DNA from: Prochlorococcus sp. AG-459-N19
GTDB taxonomy: Bacteria > Cyanobacteriota > Cyanobacteriia > PCC-6307 > Cyanobiaceae
Direction: 5' to 3'
DNA: 64,000 nt
Assembly: GCA_003209375.1 (NCBI GenBank)
Contig: QCRF01000001.1
Location: 1 to 64,000 of the forward strand
Position 1 is the first letter of the stretch. Each line of letters begins with the position of its first letter. The notes beneath the pieces are model-generated. The model had not been told where the DNA came from, did no database searches, and saw nothing but the letters and a program-made list of their open reading frames with translations. Positions 19,759 to 30,464 of the stretch are shown one piece after another. Both the position numbers and the translations under genes were made by a program.

Positions 19759-19774
19759 AATTAGAGAATAAATA

Positions 19775-20899
19775 ATGAACAAAGCTGAACCTCATGATTC
19801 CTCAAAGTTAGCCATGCAAGGATCAAACTTAAAGCACGGTGGAAATGTATATGCAACTGCGAAAAAACTAAATTTATTACCCTCCGAAATCATTGATGCG
19901 AGTGCATCATTAGTACCATTTGATCCCCCTCAAATACTTATAGATTCACTAAATGCGGAAATTAAGAATCTTGGCTTTAAATATTACCCAGAAAGAAACT
20001 TAAGAGATCTGAAAGAAATAATCGGCAAATTTCATGGGATAAATCCAGACAATATATTGCCTGGGAATGGAGCTTCTGAACTAATAACCTGGGCAGGTTA
20101 TGAAGCATCCAAATTTGGAATAAGTTGTATTCCCTCTCCATCATTTGTTGATTATGAAAGATCTTTAAATTGTTGGAATAGTAATTTTATACATTGCGAA
20201 TTACCAAAAAAATGGGATGATATTTTTCCTCAATCATTTCCGCTTCATCCAAAAGGTGATGTTATTTGGATAACAAATCCACATAACCCTACCGGCCAAT
20301 TATGGGAAAAGAATTCGTTAGAGGAAGTTGTGAAAAAATATAAATTAGTTATTTGTGATGAAGCTTTCTTATCGATAACACCTAATGGAGACAAAGAATC
20401 TGTAATACCATTAACCCAAAGATTTGATAATTTATTAGTCTTGAGAAGCTTGACCAAAATCTTCAATATTCCTGGTCTTAGATTAGGTTACGTTATTGGC
20501 TCATCGAAAAAACTTAAACAGTGGGAAATAAATAGAGATCCTTGGCCTTTAAATTCATTTGCTATTAAAGCCGGAATTGATCTACTAAGTGATAAGAAAT
20601 GCTATGAACAGTGGACAAAACAGATTCACAGCTGGATAAATATTGAAAAAAAGAGAGTATTTGAAAAATTATCAAAAATAGAGAACCTTAAAGTACACAA
20701 CTCTTCAACCAACTTTTTTTTAATAGAAAGTAAAACATCCTTGTCGCCAAATATTAAATTCTTAGAAAATAAGGGAATATTGCTGAGAGAATGCACTTCA
20801 TTTAGATTTCTTGACGAAAAGTGGGCAAGAATAAGTTTGCAGAATAGGAAAAATAACACTCTTTTATGTAAAGAAATTCAGAATTCCTTTAAAAAATAA
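19775..20899 (+). CDS. Class I/II PLP aminotransferase, CobC/CobD-like (threonine-phosphate decarboxylase family)
   Basis: HGGNVYATAKKLNL; DASASLVPFDPP; ITNPHNPTGQLW; DEAFLSITP; LRSLTKIFNIPGLRLGY. Confidence 0.82.
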   Translation: MNKAEPHDSSKLAMQGSNLKHGGNVYATAKKLNLLPSEIIDASASLVPFDPPQILIDSLNAEIKNLGFKYYPERNLRDLKEIIGKFHGINPDNILPGNGASELITWAGYEASKFGISCIPSPSFVDYERSLNCWNSNFIHCELPKKWDDIFPQSFPLHPKGDVIWITNPHNPTGQLWEKNSLEEVVKKYKLVICDEAFLSITPNGDKESVIPLTQRFDNLLVLRSLTKIFNIPGLRLGYVIGSSKKLKQWEINRDPWPLNSFAIKAGIDLLSDKKCYEQWTKQIHSWINIEKKRVFEKLSKIENLKVHNSSTNFFLIESKTSLSPNIKFLENKGILLRECTSFRFLDEKWARISLQNRKNNTLLCKEIQNSFKK

Positions 20900-21969
20900 T
20901 TAATAAATTTTTTAATCTCGTTTTTAGATTTAATTTTATTATTATTTTCCATGTTCTTCTTCATAAGATCTAATATTTCATAATGTTTTTTTCCCTTTTT
21001 TGAATTTATTTTAAAAATTCTTTCTAGAGTTTCTTCAAAAACTTCTTTAGAAATTTTATTCTGATTGATTAAAACAGAGCCTCCATTTTCAGCAAGAATC
21101 ATTGCATTTTTTTCCTGGTGATTATTTTTAGAATAAGGAAATGGAATTAAAATTGAAGGTTTTTCAGTTTCTATCAGTTCATTTATTGTTCCTGCACCAG
21201 ATCTCGATATTACAAGATCACAGTTTTGAATCAAAGCTGCCATTTCATTAGTAAATTTCTTTTGAACATAATTATTGGAATTTTTTACATTGAAGGATTG
21301 TTTATTACATTCGCCAATAATATGAACTATCCTAAACTGTTTTTTCATTAAAAATTCAAGAGATTCGTTAAGAATTTGATTAATAGCTTTTGCTCCTTGG
21401 CTACCTCCCATAACAATCAAAAGAGGTCCTTTTCCTTTTGGGACCCATTCTGGCAAGGGATGGGATTTATAGAATTGATCTCTTAAAGGAGTCCCAGTGA
21501 AAATAGTTTTACAATTTCTTAAATAAGAATTTGTTTTCTTAAATCCTAGAAAAACATAGTTACACAAAAAACCAAAATATTTCGTGACCATTCCTGGAAT
21601 TAAATTTGATTCATGAATAATGACAGGTATCCTGAGTAGTTTTGAAGCAACAATAGTAGGGGCAGATATATAACCTCCAGTCGTAAAGACCAAGTTAATT
21701 TTTTTTTCTTTTAAGATCCTAATTATTTGGAAAGTTGACATTAAAATTTTTATATATTGATAAAACAAAAAAATATTTTTTCTTGGTGTCTTTAAATTCA
21801 AAGTCTTCAAATTATATTTTTGGGGAATCAAATTCGCATCAAGTCTTTGCTGAATTCCCAACCAATGAATATTCCACTCATCTTCCACCTCTTTAGAAAC
21901 TGCTAAAGCTGGAAAAATATGGCCTCCTGTTCCACTAGCTGCAACTAATAAATTATTTTTTTTAGACAT
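20878..21969 (-). CDS. murG: UDP-N-acetylglucosamine--N-acetylmuramyl-(pentapeptide) pyrophosphoryl-undecaprenol GlcNAc transferase
   Basis: [69 protein letters not shown]. Confidence 0.96.
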   Translation of the reverse strand: MSKKNNLLVAASGTGGHIFPALAVSKEVEDEWNIHWLGIQQRLDANLIPQKYNLKTLNLKTPRKNIFLFYQYIKILMSTFQIIRILKEKKINLVFTTGGYISAPTIVASKLLRIPVIIHESNLIPGMVTKYFGFLCNYVFLGFKKTNSYLRNCKTIFTGTPLRDQFYKSHPLPEWVPKGKGPLLIVMGGSQGAKAINQILNESLEFLMKKQFRIVHIIGECNKQSFNVKNSNNYVQKKFTNEMAALIQNCDLVISRSGAGTINELIETEKPSILIPFPYSKNNHQEKNAMILAENGGSVLINQNKISKEVFEETLERIFKINSKKGKKHYEILDLMKKNMENNNKIKSKNEIKKFINYFLKEF

Positions 21970-22001
21970 AAAAACTTAAATTAGTAGAATGAAAATAATA
22001 A

Positions 22002-22736
22002 ATGATAAATATGTTGAATTTAAACTTATTCAGAAATATAGGATTCCCTCTCTACTTATTTATTTATCTCATTCTCCCCTATTCAGCAATAACGCAAACA
22101 TTAAAAGTTGATTTTATAAGAAATTTAGAAACCTCATTAAATAAGCGAGACTTAGAGTTTATTAAAAAAAATTTTAGAAATGATGAAAATCAAAATATTC
22201 CAAAACAATTTTCAAAGATTATTAATGATTTCCCTAACAGCAAATGGAAGATCAAAAGATTAAAATCTAATATTCCAGATGAAGATATTTTGCGAATAAA
22301 AGTTTCTGGGGAAAAAATAGTTAACGGAGAAATATATATACTTGAATCCAAATTTGATTATTTATTTTCAATCGTAAATGGAAAAATAAGTGAAGGGATT
22401 ATCAAAAATTTATTCACCACAATAAGAAACGATAATAAAAAAATAGATATTAGTTTTAAAATTCCTGATAAAGTTCTTACTGGTTCAAAATACGATATCG
22501 ATATAATTCTAAATAAGCCTCTTGAAGAAGTGATTATTGCTGGAGCTATAAAACCTCATCAAGTTAATTCATTGTTTGAACAAGAAATATTATTGGAACC
22601 ATTGGCTTCTGGAGGGATTTTTAAAATTACAAGAGCCCCTTCAAAACCAGGGATGCAAATTTGGTCAGGAATCATAGCTCATCCTGAGGGTATGATAACT
22701 TTCACGAAGAGCATTGATATTGTTGATGAGATATAG
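22002..22736 (+). CDS. Hypothetical protein with N-terminal hydrophobic/signal segment
   Basis: 244-aa ORF filling the space between murG and pgk; NIGFPLYLFIYLILPYSAITQT hydrophobic N-terminus. Confidence 0.75.
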   Translation: MINMLNLNLFRNIGFPLYLFIYLILPYSAITQTLKVDFIRNLETSLNKRDLEFIKKNFRNDENQNIPKQFSKIINDFPNSKWKIKRLKSNIPDEDILRIKVSGEKIVNGEIYILESKFDYLFSIVNGKISEGIIKNLFTTIRNDNKKIDISFKIPDKVLTGSKYDIDIILNKPLEEVIIAGAIKPHQVNSLFEQEILLEPLASGGIFKITRAPSKPGMQIWSGIIAHPEGMITFTKSIDIVDEI

Positions 22737-22737
22737 C

Positions 22738-23946
22738 CTAAGCGTCGTTTAACGCAGCCACACCTGGTAAAGTTTTACCTTCTAAAAGTTCCAAACTAGC
22801 CCCACCACCGGTAGATATATGAGACATTTTCTCAGCTAAACCTGCTTTTTCAACTGCTGCAACTGAATCTCCACCACCAATTATTGTACAAACTTCAGAA
22901 AAAGCACTTAAGTCCGCAAGGGTCGTAGCTATTGAATTTGTACCATCTGCAAATTTATCAAATTCAAAAACTCCCATTGGACCATTCCAAATAATTGTCT
23001 TACATTCTGCAAGAGCATTCTGAAAAACTTTAATGGAATCTGGACCAATATCTAGACCCATCCAATCCCCACTAATTGTATCAATTTGAGATATTTTACT
23101 ATTGGCGTCAGGAGAAAATTCATCAGCCAAAACAACATCAGTAGGTAATAATAATTCTACTCCTTTTGCTTTTGCTTTTGCTTCTAAATCTTTAGCAAGC
23201 TCGAGTTTATCTTCTTCTACAAGGCTCTTTCCGACATCTAAACCTCTAGCTTTATAAAAAGTGAAAATCATACCTCCGCCAATCATGATTTTGTCACATT
23301 TATCTAGTAAAGAATCAAGTACTCCTATTTTGCTACTAACCTTTGATCCTCCAACGATTGCTGCCAATGGACGATTTGGGGTATCTACAGCTCCTTGTAA
23401 GTATTTCAATTCTTTTTCTAAAAGAAATCCAGCTACTGATGGACTTAAATAATTTGTAACACCCTGAGTTGAAGCATGCGCTCTATGAGCAGCACCGAAA
23501 GCATCATTTACATACATATCTGCATGTGATGCTAATTTTTCAGCAAACTCCAGGTCGTTCTTTTCCTCTTCACCAAAAAAACGAACATTCTCAAGTAAAA
23601 GAACATCTCCATTTGATAAGCTATTTGATTGTGCAACTGCTTCATCCCCAATACAACTGTTAGTAAGAGCAACATTTTGCCCCAACAATTCACTCAATCT
23701 TGCTGCTACTGGAGCTAATCTCATTTTTTCATTTACCTGACCCTTCGGTCTACCAAAATGAGCAGCTAAAATGACTTTTGCAGAATGATTAATAAGATAT
23801 TCAATAGTTGGGATCGCTGCACGAATACGCGTATCGTCGGTTATTTGACCGTCTTCATTTAATGGAACATTAAAATCTACTCTTACAAGAACTTTTTTTC
23901 CTTCTAAATGTGTCTTATCAAGACTGGAAAGAGATAATTTTGACAT
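22738..23946 (-). CDS. pgk: Phosphoglycerate kinase
   Basis: [67 protein letters not shown]. Confidence 0.99.
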   Translation of the reverse strand: MSKLSLSSLDKTHLEGKKVLVRVDFNVPLNEDGQITDDTRIRAAIPTIEYLINHSAKVILAAHFGRPKGQVNEKMRLAPVAARLSELLGQNVALTNSCIGDEAVAQSNSLSNGDVLLLENVRFFGEEEKNDLEFAEKLASHADMYVNDAFGAAHRAHASTQGVTNYLSPSVAGFLLEKELKYLQGAVDTPNRPLAAIVGGSKVSSKIGVLDSLLDKCDKIMIGGGMIFTFYKARGLDVGKSLVEEDKLELAKDLEAKAKAKGVELLLPTDVVLADEFSPDANSKISQIDTISGDWMGLDIGPDSIKVFQNALAECKTIIWNGPMGVFEFDKFADGTNSIATTLADLSAFSEVCTIIGGGDSVAAVEKAGLAEKMSHISTGGGASLELLEGKTLPGVAALNDA

Positions 23947-24158
23947 TAAAAAAGCTATATTTATAATCTCAAGACCCTAACGTTAATTTGGGCTTATTGG
24001 GTTAAAAAGTAGTTACTGTTACCTATGCCTTAATAAATTTTAAGAATTAACGATTATAAAAATTTTTAGTTATTAAATTTATACTAAAATTTAGAAGTAA
24101 ATACTTTTGAAAGTTATAAAAACTAAAAGGAATACAAAATTTTATTTGATTTATTGAA

Positions 24159-25031
24159 GTGGACATACCCAAAATCCAATGGTATCCAGGCCATATCGCA
24201 AAAGCAGAAAAGAAATTATCTGAAGTTATCAATAAAGTAGATTTAGTTATAGAAGTTAGAGATGCACGAATTCCTTTATCAACAGGACATCCACACTTAA
24301 ATAAATGGATAAATAATAAAAAACATATTCTTGTCATTAACAGATCAGATATGATCTCCCCGAATACAATCAATAGTTGGAATAAATGGTTTAATGCTAA
24401 AGATCAATATCCTCTTTGGTGTGATGCTAAAAGAGGAATAGGGATTAAAGAAATTTGTAAGTCAGCCAAAGATTCTAGGACTTCAATCGATGATAGAAGA
24501 CTCTCTAGAGGAATGCGAATTAGGCCAATTAGAGCCCTTACACTTGGTTTCCCAAACGTAGGAAAGTCGGCATTAATTAATAGAATCGCAAAAAAAAGAG
24601 TTGTAGATAGCGCTAGGAAAGCAGGCGTGACTCGTAATTTAAGATGGATAAAATTAGAAAGTGGTATAGATCTGCTAGATGCTCCTGGTGTTATACCTCC
24701 AAATTTAGAAGATCAAAAATCAGCACTTAATCTTGCACTGTGTGACGATATTGGAGAAGCTGCTTATGAAATAGAGAGTGTCGCAATTGGATTTATCAAA
24801 ATTATATCCACTCTCAACAAAGATAAGAATGCGAATATCTCAGTTAAACAAATATCTAATAGATATGGAGTTGATATTACTAAAGGCTTTAAGAGTCCTT
24901 CTGCTTGGATCGACGAAGCAGCTTCAAAACATACCTCAGGCGATAAAAGGAGAATGTCTCATAAGTTATTGGAAGATTATAGAAATCAAATGCTGGGTAA
25001 AATTGCTTTAGAAGTCCCACCATGGAATTAA
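24159..25031 (+). CDS. Ribosome biogenesis GTPase YlqF/RbgA
   Basis: IQWYPGHIAKAEKKL; circularly permuted GTPase motifs: NRSD, then GFPNVGKSALINRIAKKRV, LLDAPG. Confidence 0.93.
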   Translation: MDIPKIQWYPGHIAKAEKKLSEVINKVDLVIEVRDARIPLSTGHPHLNKWINNKKHILVINRSDMISPNTINSWNKWFNAKDQYPLWCDAKRGIGIKEICKSAKDSRTSIDDRRLSRGMRIRPIRALTLGFPNVGKSALINRIAKKRVVDSARKAGVTRNLRWIKLESGIDLLDAPGVIPPNLEDQKSALNLALCDDIGEAAYEIESVAIGFIKIISTLNKDKNANISVKQISNRYGVDITKGFKSPSAWIDEAASKHTSGDKRRMSHKLLEDYRNQMLGKIALEVPPWN

Positions 25032-25981
25032 ATAATCAAAATTCTTTCGGCATTGGAGAAGGTGAGCTTATAGAAATTATTTATGAGCTACCTCTTCCTA
25101 TGAGGCTAGACAGATGGTTGGTAAGTAAAAGACCAGAACAAAGTAGAGCAAGAATTCAACATTTTATAAATTCAGGTTTAGTACTTGTAAACTATAAGAC
25201 TGCGAAAGCAAAGACCCCATTAAAAAATGGCGACAATATTCAAATATGGATGCCTCCTCCAGAACCTCTTATTTATTTGAAACCTGAAAAAATGGATTTA
25301 AATATCCTTTTTGAAGACGAGCACATCATAGTAATTAATAAACAATCAGGACTAATTGTTCATCCAGCCCCTGGACACAAATCTGGAACTTTAGTGAATG
25401 GATTACTTTTTCACTGTAAAGATCTACCTGGAATTAATGGGAAACTAAGACCTGGGATTGTTCACAGATTAGATAAAGATACCTCCGGATGTATAGTTGT
25501 TGCAAAAAGCCAAGAGGCATTAGTAAATCTCCAGAAACAAATTAAAGAAAAAATAGCATCACGCGAATATATTGCAGTAATTCATGGAGCACCGAATTCT
25601 GAAGAAGGCCAAATAGTGGGGAACATTGGCAGAGATAAATTAAATAGATTGAAATATAAAGTAGTTGAAGAAACTTCAGGAAGGTATGCTTGTACCTATT
25701 GGAAATTAGAAGAAAGATTTGGCAATTACTCATTAATGAGTTTCAAACTAGATACGGGGCGAACGCATCAAATAAGAGTACATTGCGCTCACATTAATCA
25801 TCCAATTGTGGGTGATCCGTTATATGGAAGATGTAAAAAACTACCATGTAAATTAGATGGCCAAGCTTTACACGCCATTAAGCTTGGACTAATACATCCA
25901 ATAAATGGTAAAGAAATGATATTTGAATCAGAATTACCATTGGATTTTCAAAAATTACTAAGTGTTCTTAAAGTTAAATAA
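25022..25981 (+). CDS. rluD: RluA/RluD family 23S rRNA pseudouridine synthase
   Basis: S4-like RLDRWLVSKRPEQSRARIQHFINSGLVLVN; RPGIVHRLDKDTSGCIVVAKS; LDTGRTHQIRVH. Confidence 0.94.
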   Translation: MELNNQNSFGIGEGELIEIIYELPLPMRLDRWLVSKRPEQSRARIQHFINSGLVLVNYKTAKAKTPLKNGDNIQIWMPPPEPLIYLKPEKMDLNILFEDEHIIVINKQSGLIVHPAPGHKSGTLVNGLLFHCKDLPGINGKLRPGIVHRLDKDTSGCIVVAKSQEALVNLQKQIKEKIASREYIAVIHGAPNSEEGQIVGNIGRDKLNRLKYKVVEETSGRYACTYWKLEERFGNYSLMSFKLDTGRTHQIRVHCAHINHPIVGDPLYGRCKKLPCKLDGQALHAIKLGLIHPINGKEMIFESELPLDFQKLLSVLKVK

Positions 25982-27572
25982 GATTCAAAGAGGAATTTAG
26001 AAGCGATTTTGTATACGTGTTTTGAGTTTTAGTGAATATTGTAGAACTTTCTCCTTCATCAACTATCTTTCCGTGATTCATGACTAGCAACCTATCACAA
26101 AATCTTTTAGCAATGCCCAAATCGTGAGTAATAAAGATAATCGTTAAATTCATTTTTTCTTGCAAGACTCTAAGTAATTCAAGAATCTCTATTTTTACTG
26201 AAGCATCCAACATATTAACGCTCTCATCACAAATCAAAATTTTTGGTTTCAACAATAGCGCTCTGGCTAATGAAATTCTTTGCAATTGACCACCAGATAA
26301 TTGGCTTGGATAAGAATTAAAAAAATCATTATTTAAGGGAAGATTCAAATTTCTAAACATTAATTTTATTTCTTTTTCGATTTTTCTTTTATCTGAAATT
26401 TTTTGAATAAAAAATATATCTTCCAAAATACTTTTAATTGTCATTTTCGGGTTCAAACTTGAAAAAGGATCTTGAAAAATAATTTGCACTTTATTGTTCT
26501 TTTTAAAAGATTTATTTTTTTTCGATAAATGATTTTTATCATAAATTTTGATTTCACCACCTCTTACTTTAAGAAGTCCAATTAAAGCCCTACATAATGT
26601 ACTTTTACCACTCCCTGAAGAACCAACTATTCCAAGAGTCTCATTCTCATATAACTTGAAACTAACTTCATTTAAAGCCTTATTCCATTTATTAATAAAA
26701 ATTGAAGAATTTAATTTATACCAATGTCTTAGGTTATTTACCTCTAGAACGATCTGATCTCGAGCATTATTTTTAGTATTTGGTTCTAATACTATTTTTG
26801 AAGCATTTACTAACTTTTTCCCGATATCTGATTTTGGTGATTGAAAAATATCTAATATATTCCCTTTTTCAACAATCGATCCCTTTTCAATTATTGCAAC
26901 TTTTTTACACCACTTTGCTGCAAGATTAATATCATGACTAATTAAAATTAAAGTTGTATCAAATTCATTACATAGATAAATTATTTCTTGCATAATTTCA
27001 AAACTTGTTTTGGTATCTAAGCTTGTTGTAGGTTCATCAGCTATTAATAATTTAGGTTTCAAAGCAAGTGCCATTGCTATAGAAACTCTCTGTCTCATTC
27101 CGCCGCTAAATTGATGTGGGAAAGAATCAAGCCTACTTTCTTCAATTCCGACTTTTTGAAAAACTTCTCTTACTAATTTTTTAATAGCTAAAGATGATTT
27201 AGTTTGATCATGTGTTTTAAATAATTCATATAAATGATCCCCAACTCTCATTAATGGATTAAGTTTTTTTATAGAGTCTTGATAAATAAATCCAAAATTC
27301 TTTCTTCTAAATAATTGTGCATCTTTGTTGTTTATTTTCCTAGGGTCTACATTAGAAATCGATAGATACCCTTTAGAAGTGGCCTTTGCAGGCAATATAT
27401 TAACTAATGTTTTTGCAAAAGTGGTCTTTCCACATCCAGAAGGTCCTATTATGGCCAAATGATCTCCACTATCTATTTCCAAATTAAAATTTTTGATAAT
27501 AGGTTGCTGTTTTAGACCATATTTAACAGTAAGATTTTTAACTACAATAATTTTTTCTTTATTTTTTTCCAT
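25974..27572 (-). CDS. ABC transporter with two fused ATP-binding domains (oligopeptide/dipeptide DppD-DppF type)
   Basis: Two Walker A (GPSGCGKTT, GSSGSGKST) and two signature motifs (FSGGMRQR, LSGGQLQR). Confidence 0.93.
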   Translation of the reverse strand: MEKNKEKIIVVKNLTVKYGLKQQPIIKNFNLEIDSGDHLAIIGPSGCGKTTFAKTLVNILPAKATSKGYLSISNVDPRKINNKDAQLFRRKNFGFIYQDSIKKLNPLMRVGDHLYELFKTHDQTKSSLAIKKLVREVFQKVGIEESRLDSFPHQFSGGMRQRVSIAMALALKPKLLIADEPTTSLDTKTSFEIMQEIIYLCNEFDTTLILISHDINLAAKWCKKVAIIEKGSIVEKGNILDIFQSPKSDIGKKLVNASKIVLEPNTKNNARDQIVLEVNNLRHWYKLNSSIFINKWNKALNEVSFKLYENETLGIVGSSGSGKSTLCRALIGLLKVRGGEIKIYDKNHLSKKNKSFKKNNKVQIIFQDPFSSLNPKMTIKSILEDIFFIQKISDKRKIEKEIKLMFRNLNLPLNNDFFNSYPSQLSGGQLQRISLARALLLKPKILICDESVNMLDASVKIEILELLRVLQEKMNLTIIFITHDLGIAKRFCDRLLVMNHGKIVDEGESSTIFTKTQNTYTKSLLNSSLNLI

Positions 27573-27626
27573 GATTTATAGCAAATTTTTCTAGACATAA
27601 ATAAAATACATCTAAAGCAATATAAA

Positions 27627-29936
27627 ATGTCCGAGGCAGCTGCAAATTCAAAAGAAAAAAACGAAATTGAAGTTTCCAAAACTATTTTGCCTGAAAATAA
27701 AAAATATGAAAGTGAATCTTTGAATTATCAAATAAATATTCCCGATTGGCTTCTTAAAGATATTCATAATTTTGAAAAATCAAATAAAGAAAATGATGAG
27801 AATCAAAACATTATAGTAAAGGCTTTTAAACTTGCTTATAAAGCTCATGATGGACAATTCCGTGCGAGCGGCGAGCCATACATTATCCACCCGGTTGCTG
27901 TTGCAAATCTCCTTAAAGAAATAGGTGCTAGTTCATCTGTTATTGCTGCAGGCCTTTTACATGATGTAGTTGAAGATACTGGCATTGATTTATCCGAAAT
28001 AGAAACAAATTTTGGATTAGAAGTAAAAATACTTGTAGAGGGTGTAACAAAATTAGGCGGCATCCACTTTAACAACAGGACTGAAGCACAAGCTGAAAAT
28101 CTTAGAAAAATGTTTTTGGCTATGGCCAGCGATATCAGAGTTGTCTTAGTTAAACTTGCAGATCGACTTCATAACATGAGAACAATTGAATGGCTAAATG
28201 ATGAGAAAAAACTAAGAATAGCGAGAGAAACAAGAGAGATTTATGCACCATTAGCTAATCGACTAGGAATAAACAGATTTAAATGGGAATTAGAAGATTT
28301 AGCTTTTAAATTCCTTGAGCCTAAAGAATATCTAGATCTCAAAGATCAAATCGCCGTTAAAAGAAGTGATAGAGAAAAAAGATTAAAAGTAACTTTGAAT
28401 CTTATGAAGGAAAACTTGATTTCAGCGGGTTTGAAAAATTTTGAAATAACAGGAAGGCCAAAACATCTTTATGGCATCTGGAGCAAAATGGAAAGACAAC
28501 AAAAGCATTTTCACGAGATTTATGATGTTGCTGCCCTAAGAATTATCGTGGACAATTCTGATAGTTGTTATAGAGCTTTAGCAGTTGTTCATGATACTTT
28601 CAAACCAATTCCAGGTAGATTTAAAGACTATATAGGATTACCAAAACCCAATGGATATCAGTCCTTACACACTTCTGTGATTGGAAGACATCGACCTATT
28701 GAAGTTCAAATTAGAACTACTTCGATGCATCAAATTGCTGAATATGGTATTGCCGCTCATTGGCAATATAAAGAGGGTGGTTCTCCTGCTAAAAGTAATG
28801 CCGAGAGATTTAATTGGCTAAGACAATTAGTAGAATGGCAACAAGAAGGTAATGAAAGGGATCATAATGATTATTTAGCTTCAATTAAAGAAGATTTATT
28901 TGATGAAGAAGTATTTGTAATCACTCCAAAAGGAGATGTTGTTGGTTTAAGGAAAGGATCTACCGCGATAGATTTCGCCTATAGAATCCATTCTGAAGTT
29001 GGAAATCATTGTAATGGAATAAGAATTAATGAAAAGCTTTCTCCATTATCTACAGCACTTCAAAATGGTGACTTCATAGAAATTTTGACAAGTAATAATG
29101 CTACTCCAAGCTTGGATTGGCTGAACTTTGTAGTTACGCCAACTGCTAAAAATAGAATTCGCCAATGGTATAAGAAAAGCCATCGTGATGAAACGATTAA
29201 AAGAGGTAGAGATTTACTTGAAAAAGAAGTAGGTAGAAACGGTTTTGAAGCATTACTTTCTAGTGAAGCCATGAAAAAAGTTGCAAATCGATGCAATTTA
29301 AAAACTACTGAAGACCTTCTTGCATCTCTTGGTTTTGGTGGTTTAACTTTGCATCAAGTATTAAACAGACTAAGAGAAGAAATAAAATTAAAGACAGAAG
29401 ATGTAAAAAATGATTCTGACTCTGAAATAGCAAAATCTCTTCAAAGTAATAATAATTTATCCACTATTCAATCTAACACAGCAGTTAAATCACCAATTTC
29501 CGGGATAGAAGGTCTTGATTACAGAATAGGTAAATGCTGTTCCCCACTCCCAGGCGAGGATATTATTGGAACTGTGTCGCTCGGCAACCATGGGATAACT
29601 ATACATAGAGAAGATTGTGAAAATGTAATACCAATTCCAATAGAGAGAAGATTACCTGTCGGTTGGAATCAAGACAATAAAACTGGCGATAATAAGTTTC
29701 CAATTCAGCTACGAATAGAAGTAATTGATCGAGTTGGAGTTCTTAAAGATATTCTTATGCGGTTATCTGATAAAGGTATAAACGTTAGTGATGCCAATGT
29801 TAAAACTGCTTATGGTAAACCAGCTATCATAAATCTTTGTGTAGGTCTTGAAAGTTATAATCAACTTCACAAAACAATTGAACAAATTAAATCAATGGCA
29901 GATGTTTTAGATATTGCCAGAGTTGGACAAAGTTAA
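27627..29936 (+). CDS. Bifunctional (p)ppGpp synthetase/hydrolase (Rel/SpoT)
   Basis: HD motif AAGLLHDVVEDT; synthetase KDYIGLPKPNGYQSLHTSV; TGS domain; C-terminal ACT-like domain. Confidence 0.96.
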   Translation: MSEAAANSKEKNEIEVSKTILPENKKYESESLNYQINIPDWLLKDIHNFEKSNKENDENQNIIVKAFKLAYKAHDGQFRASGEPYIIHPVAVANLLKEIGASSSVIAAGLLHDVVEDTGIDLSEIETNFGLEVKILVEGVTKLGGIHFNNRTEAQAENLRKMFLAMASDIRVVLVKLADRLHNMRTIEWLNDEKKLRIARETREIYAPLANRLGINRFKWELEDLAFKFLEPKEYLDLKDQIAVKRSDREKRLKVTLNLMKENLISAGLKNFEITGRPKHLYGIWSKMERQQKHFHEIYDVAALRIIVDNSDSCYRALAVVHDTFKPIPGRFKDYIGLPKPNGYQSLHTSVIGRHRPIEVQIRTTSMHQIAEYGIAAHWQYKEGGSPAKSNAERFNWLRQLVEWQQEGNERDHNDYLASIKEDLFDEEVFVITPKGDVVGLRKGSTAIDFAYRIHSEVGNHCNGIRINEKLSPLSTALQNGDFIEILTSNNATPSLDWLNFVVTPTAKNRIRQWYKKSHRDETIKRGRDLLEKEVGRNGFEALLSSEAMKKVANRCNLKTTEDLLASLGFGGLTLHQVLNRLREEIKLKTEDVKNDSDSEIAKSLQSNNNLSTIQSNTAVKSPISGIEGLDYRIGKCCSPLPGEDIIGTVSLGNHGITIHREDCENVIPIPIERRLPVGWNQDNKTGDNKFPIQLRIEVIDRVGVLKDILMRLSDKGINVSDANVKTAYGKPAIINLCVGLESYNQLHKTIEQIKSMADVLDIARVGQS

Positions 29937-29954
29937 TTTTAAAATCAGATCAAT

Positions 29955-30398
29955 CTATCTTTTACTTTTTATCTTGTAGATAAAGAAAACAATACTACCG
30001 CAAATCAAAGCTAATAAAATACCTACACAAGATGAACCTAAGAGTAATTTTAAGGAAAAAATTCTGCCTTGTTTCCATAAGTCATCAATAACTAAACTTT
30101 TTTCAAGAATTTTATTAGAAGGATTATTTAAAAAAATCGAACCAACTTTATAGTTAAAATAATAAAGTGGAATATAAGTAAAAGGGTTGCTGATCCAGGT
30201 ACCAATTGCAGCTAGAACAATATTTCCCTTAGCTATTTTCGCAAAAAATACTCCCATTAATGTCTGAAAACCAAAAAATGGAAAGCAACCACTAAATACC
30301 CCTATAGCTAAACCTTTAGCATTAAAGAAAGGACTTCCATTATGACTCCTAAATAATGATAGAATTTTCTTATAGGTAATATCTCTTTTAAATCTCAT
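29955..30398 (-). CDS. DUF2062-like membrane protein
   Basis: GSPFFNAKGLAIGVFSGCFPFFGFQTLMG; WISNPFTYIPLYYFNYKVG. Confidence 0.8.
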   Translation of the reverse strand: MRFKRDITYKKILSLFRSHNGSPFFNAKGLAIGVFSGCFPFFGFQTLMGVFFAKIAKGNIVLAAIGTWISNPFTYIPLYYFNYKVGSIFLNNPSNKILEKSLVIDDLWKQGRIFSLKLLLGSSCVGILLALICGSIVFFIYKIKSKR

Positions 30399-30464
30399 TC
30401 AGAAAGAAAATTTAAAAATTAAATTCTTGATAATCTTACTTAATTATCAATAACAAAGCGAGAG

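Noticed and set aside
23163-23190. Tandem CTTTTG repeats in pgk
   Set aside because: In-frame Ala-Lys repeat (EAKAKAKG) in a normal, intact Pgk protein; simple low-complexity codons.
24047-24373. 108-aa minus-strand ORF spanning the pgk/ylqF gap and the ylqF start
   Set aside because: Mostly AT-rich intergenic and antisense sequence; no recognisable motif.
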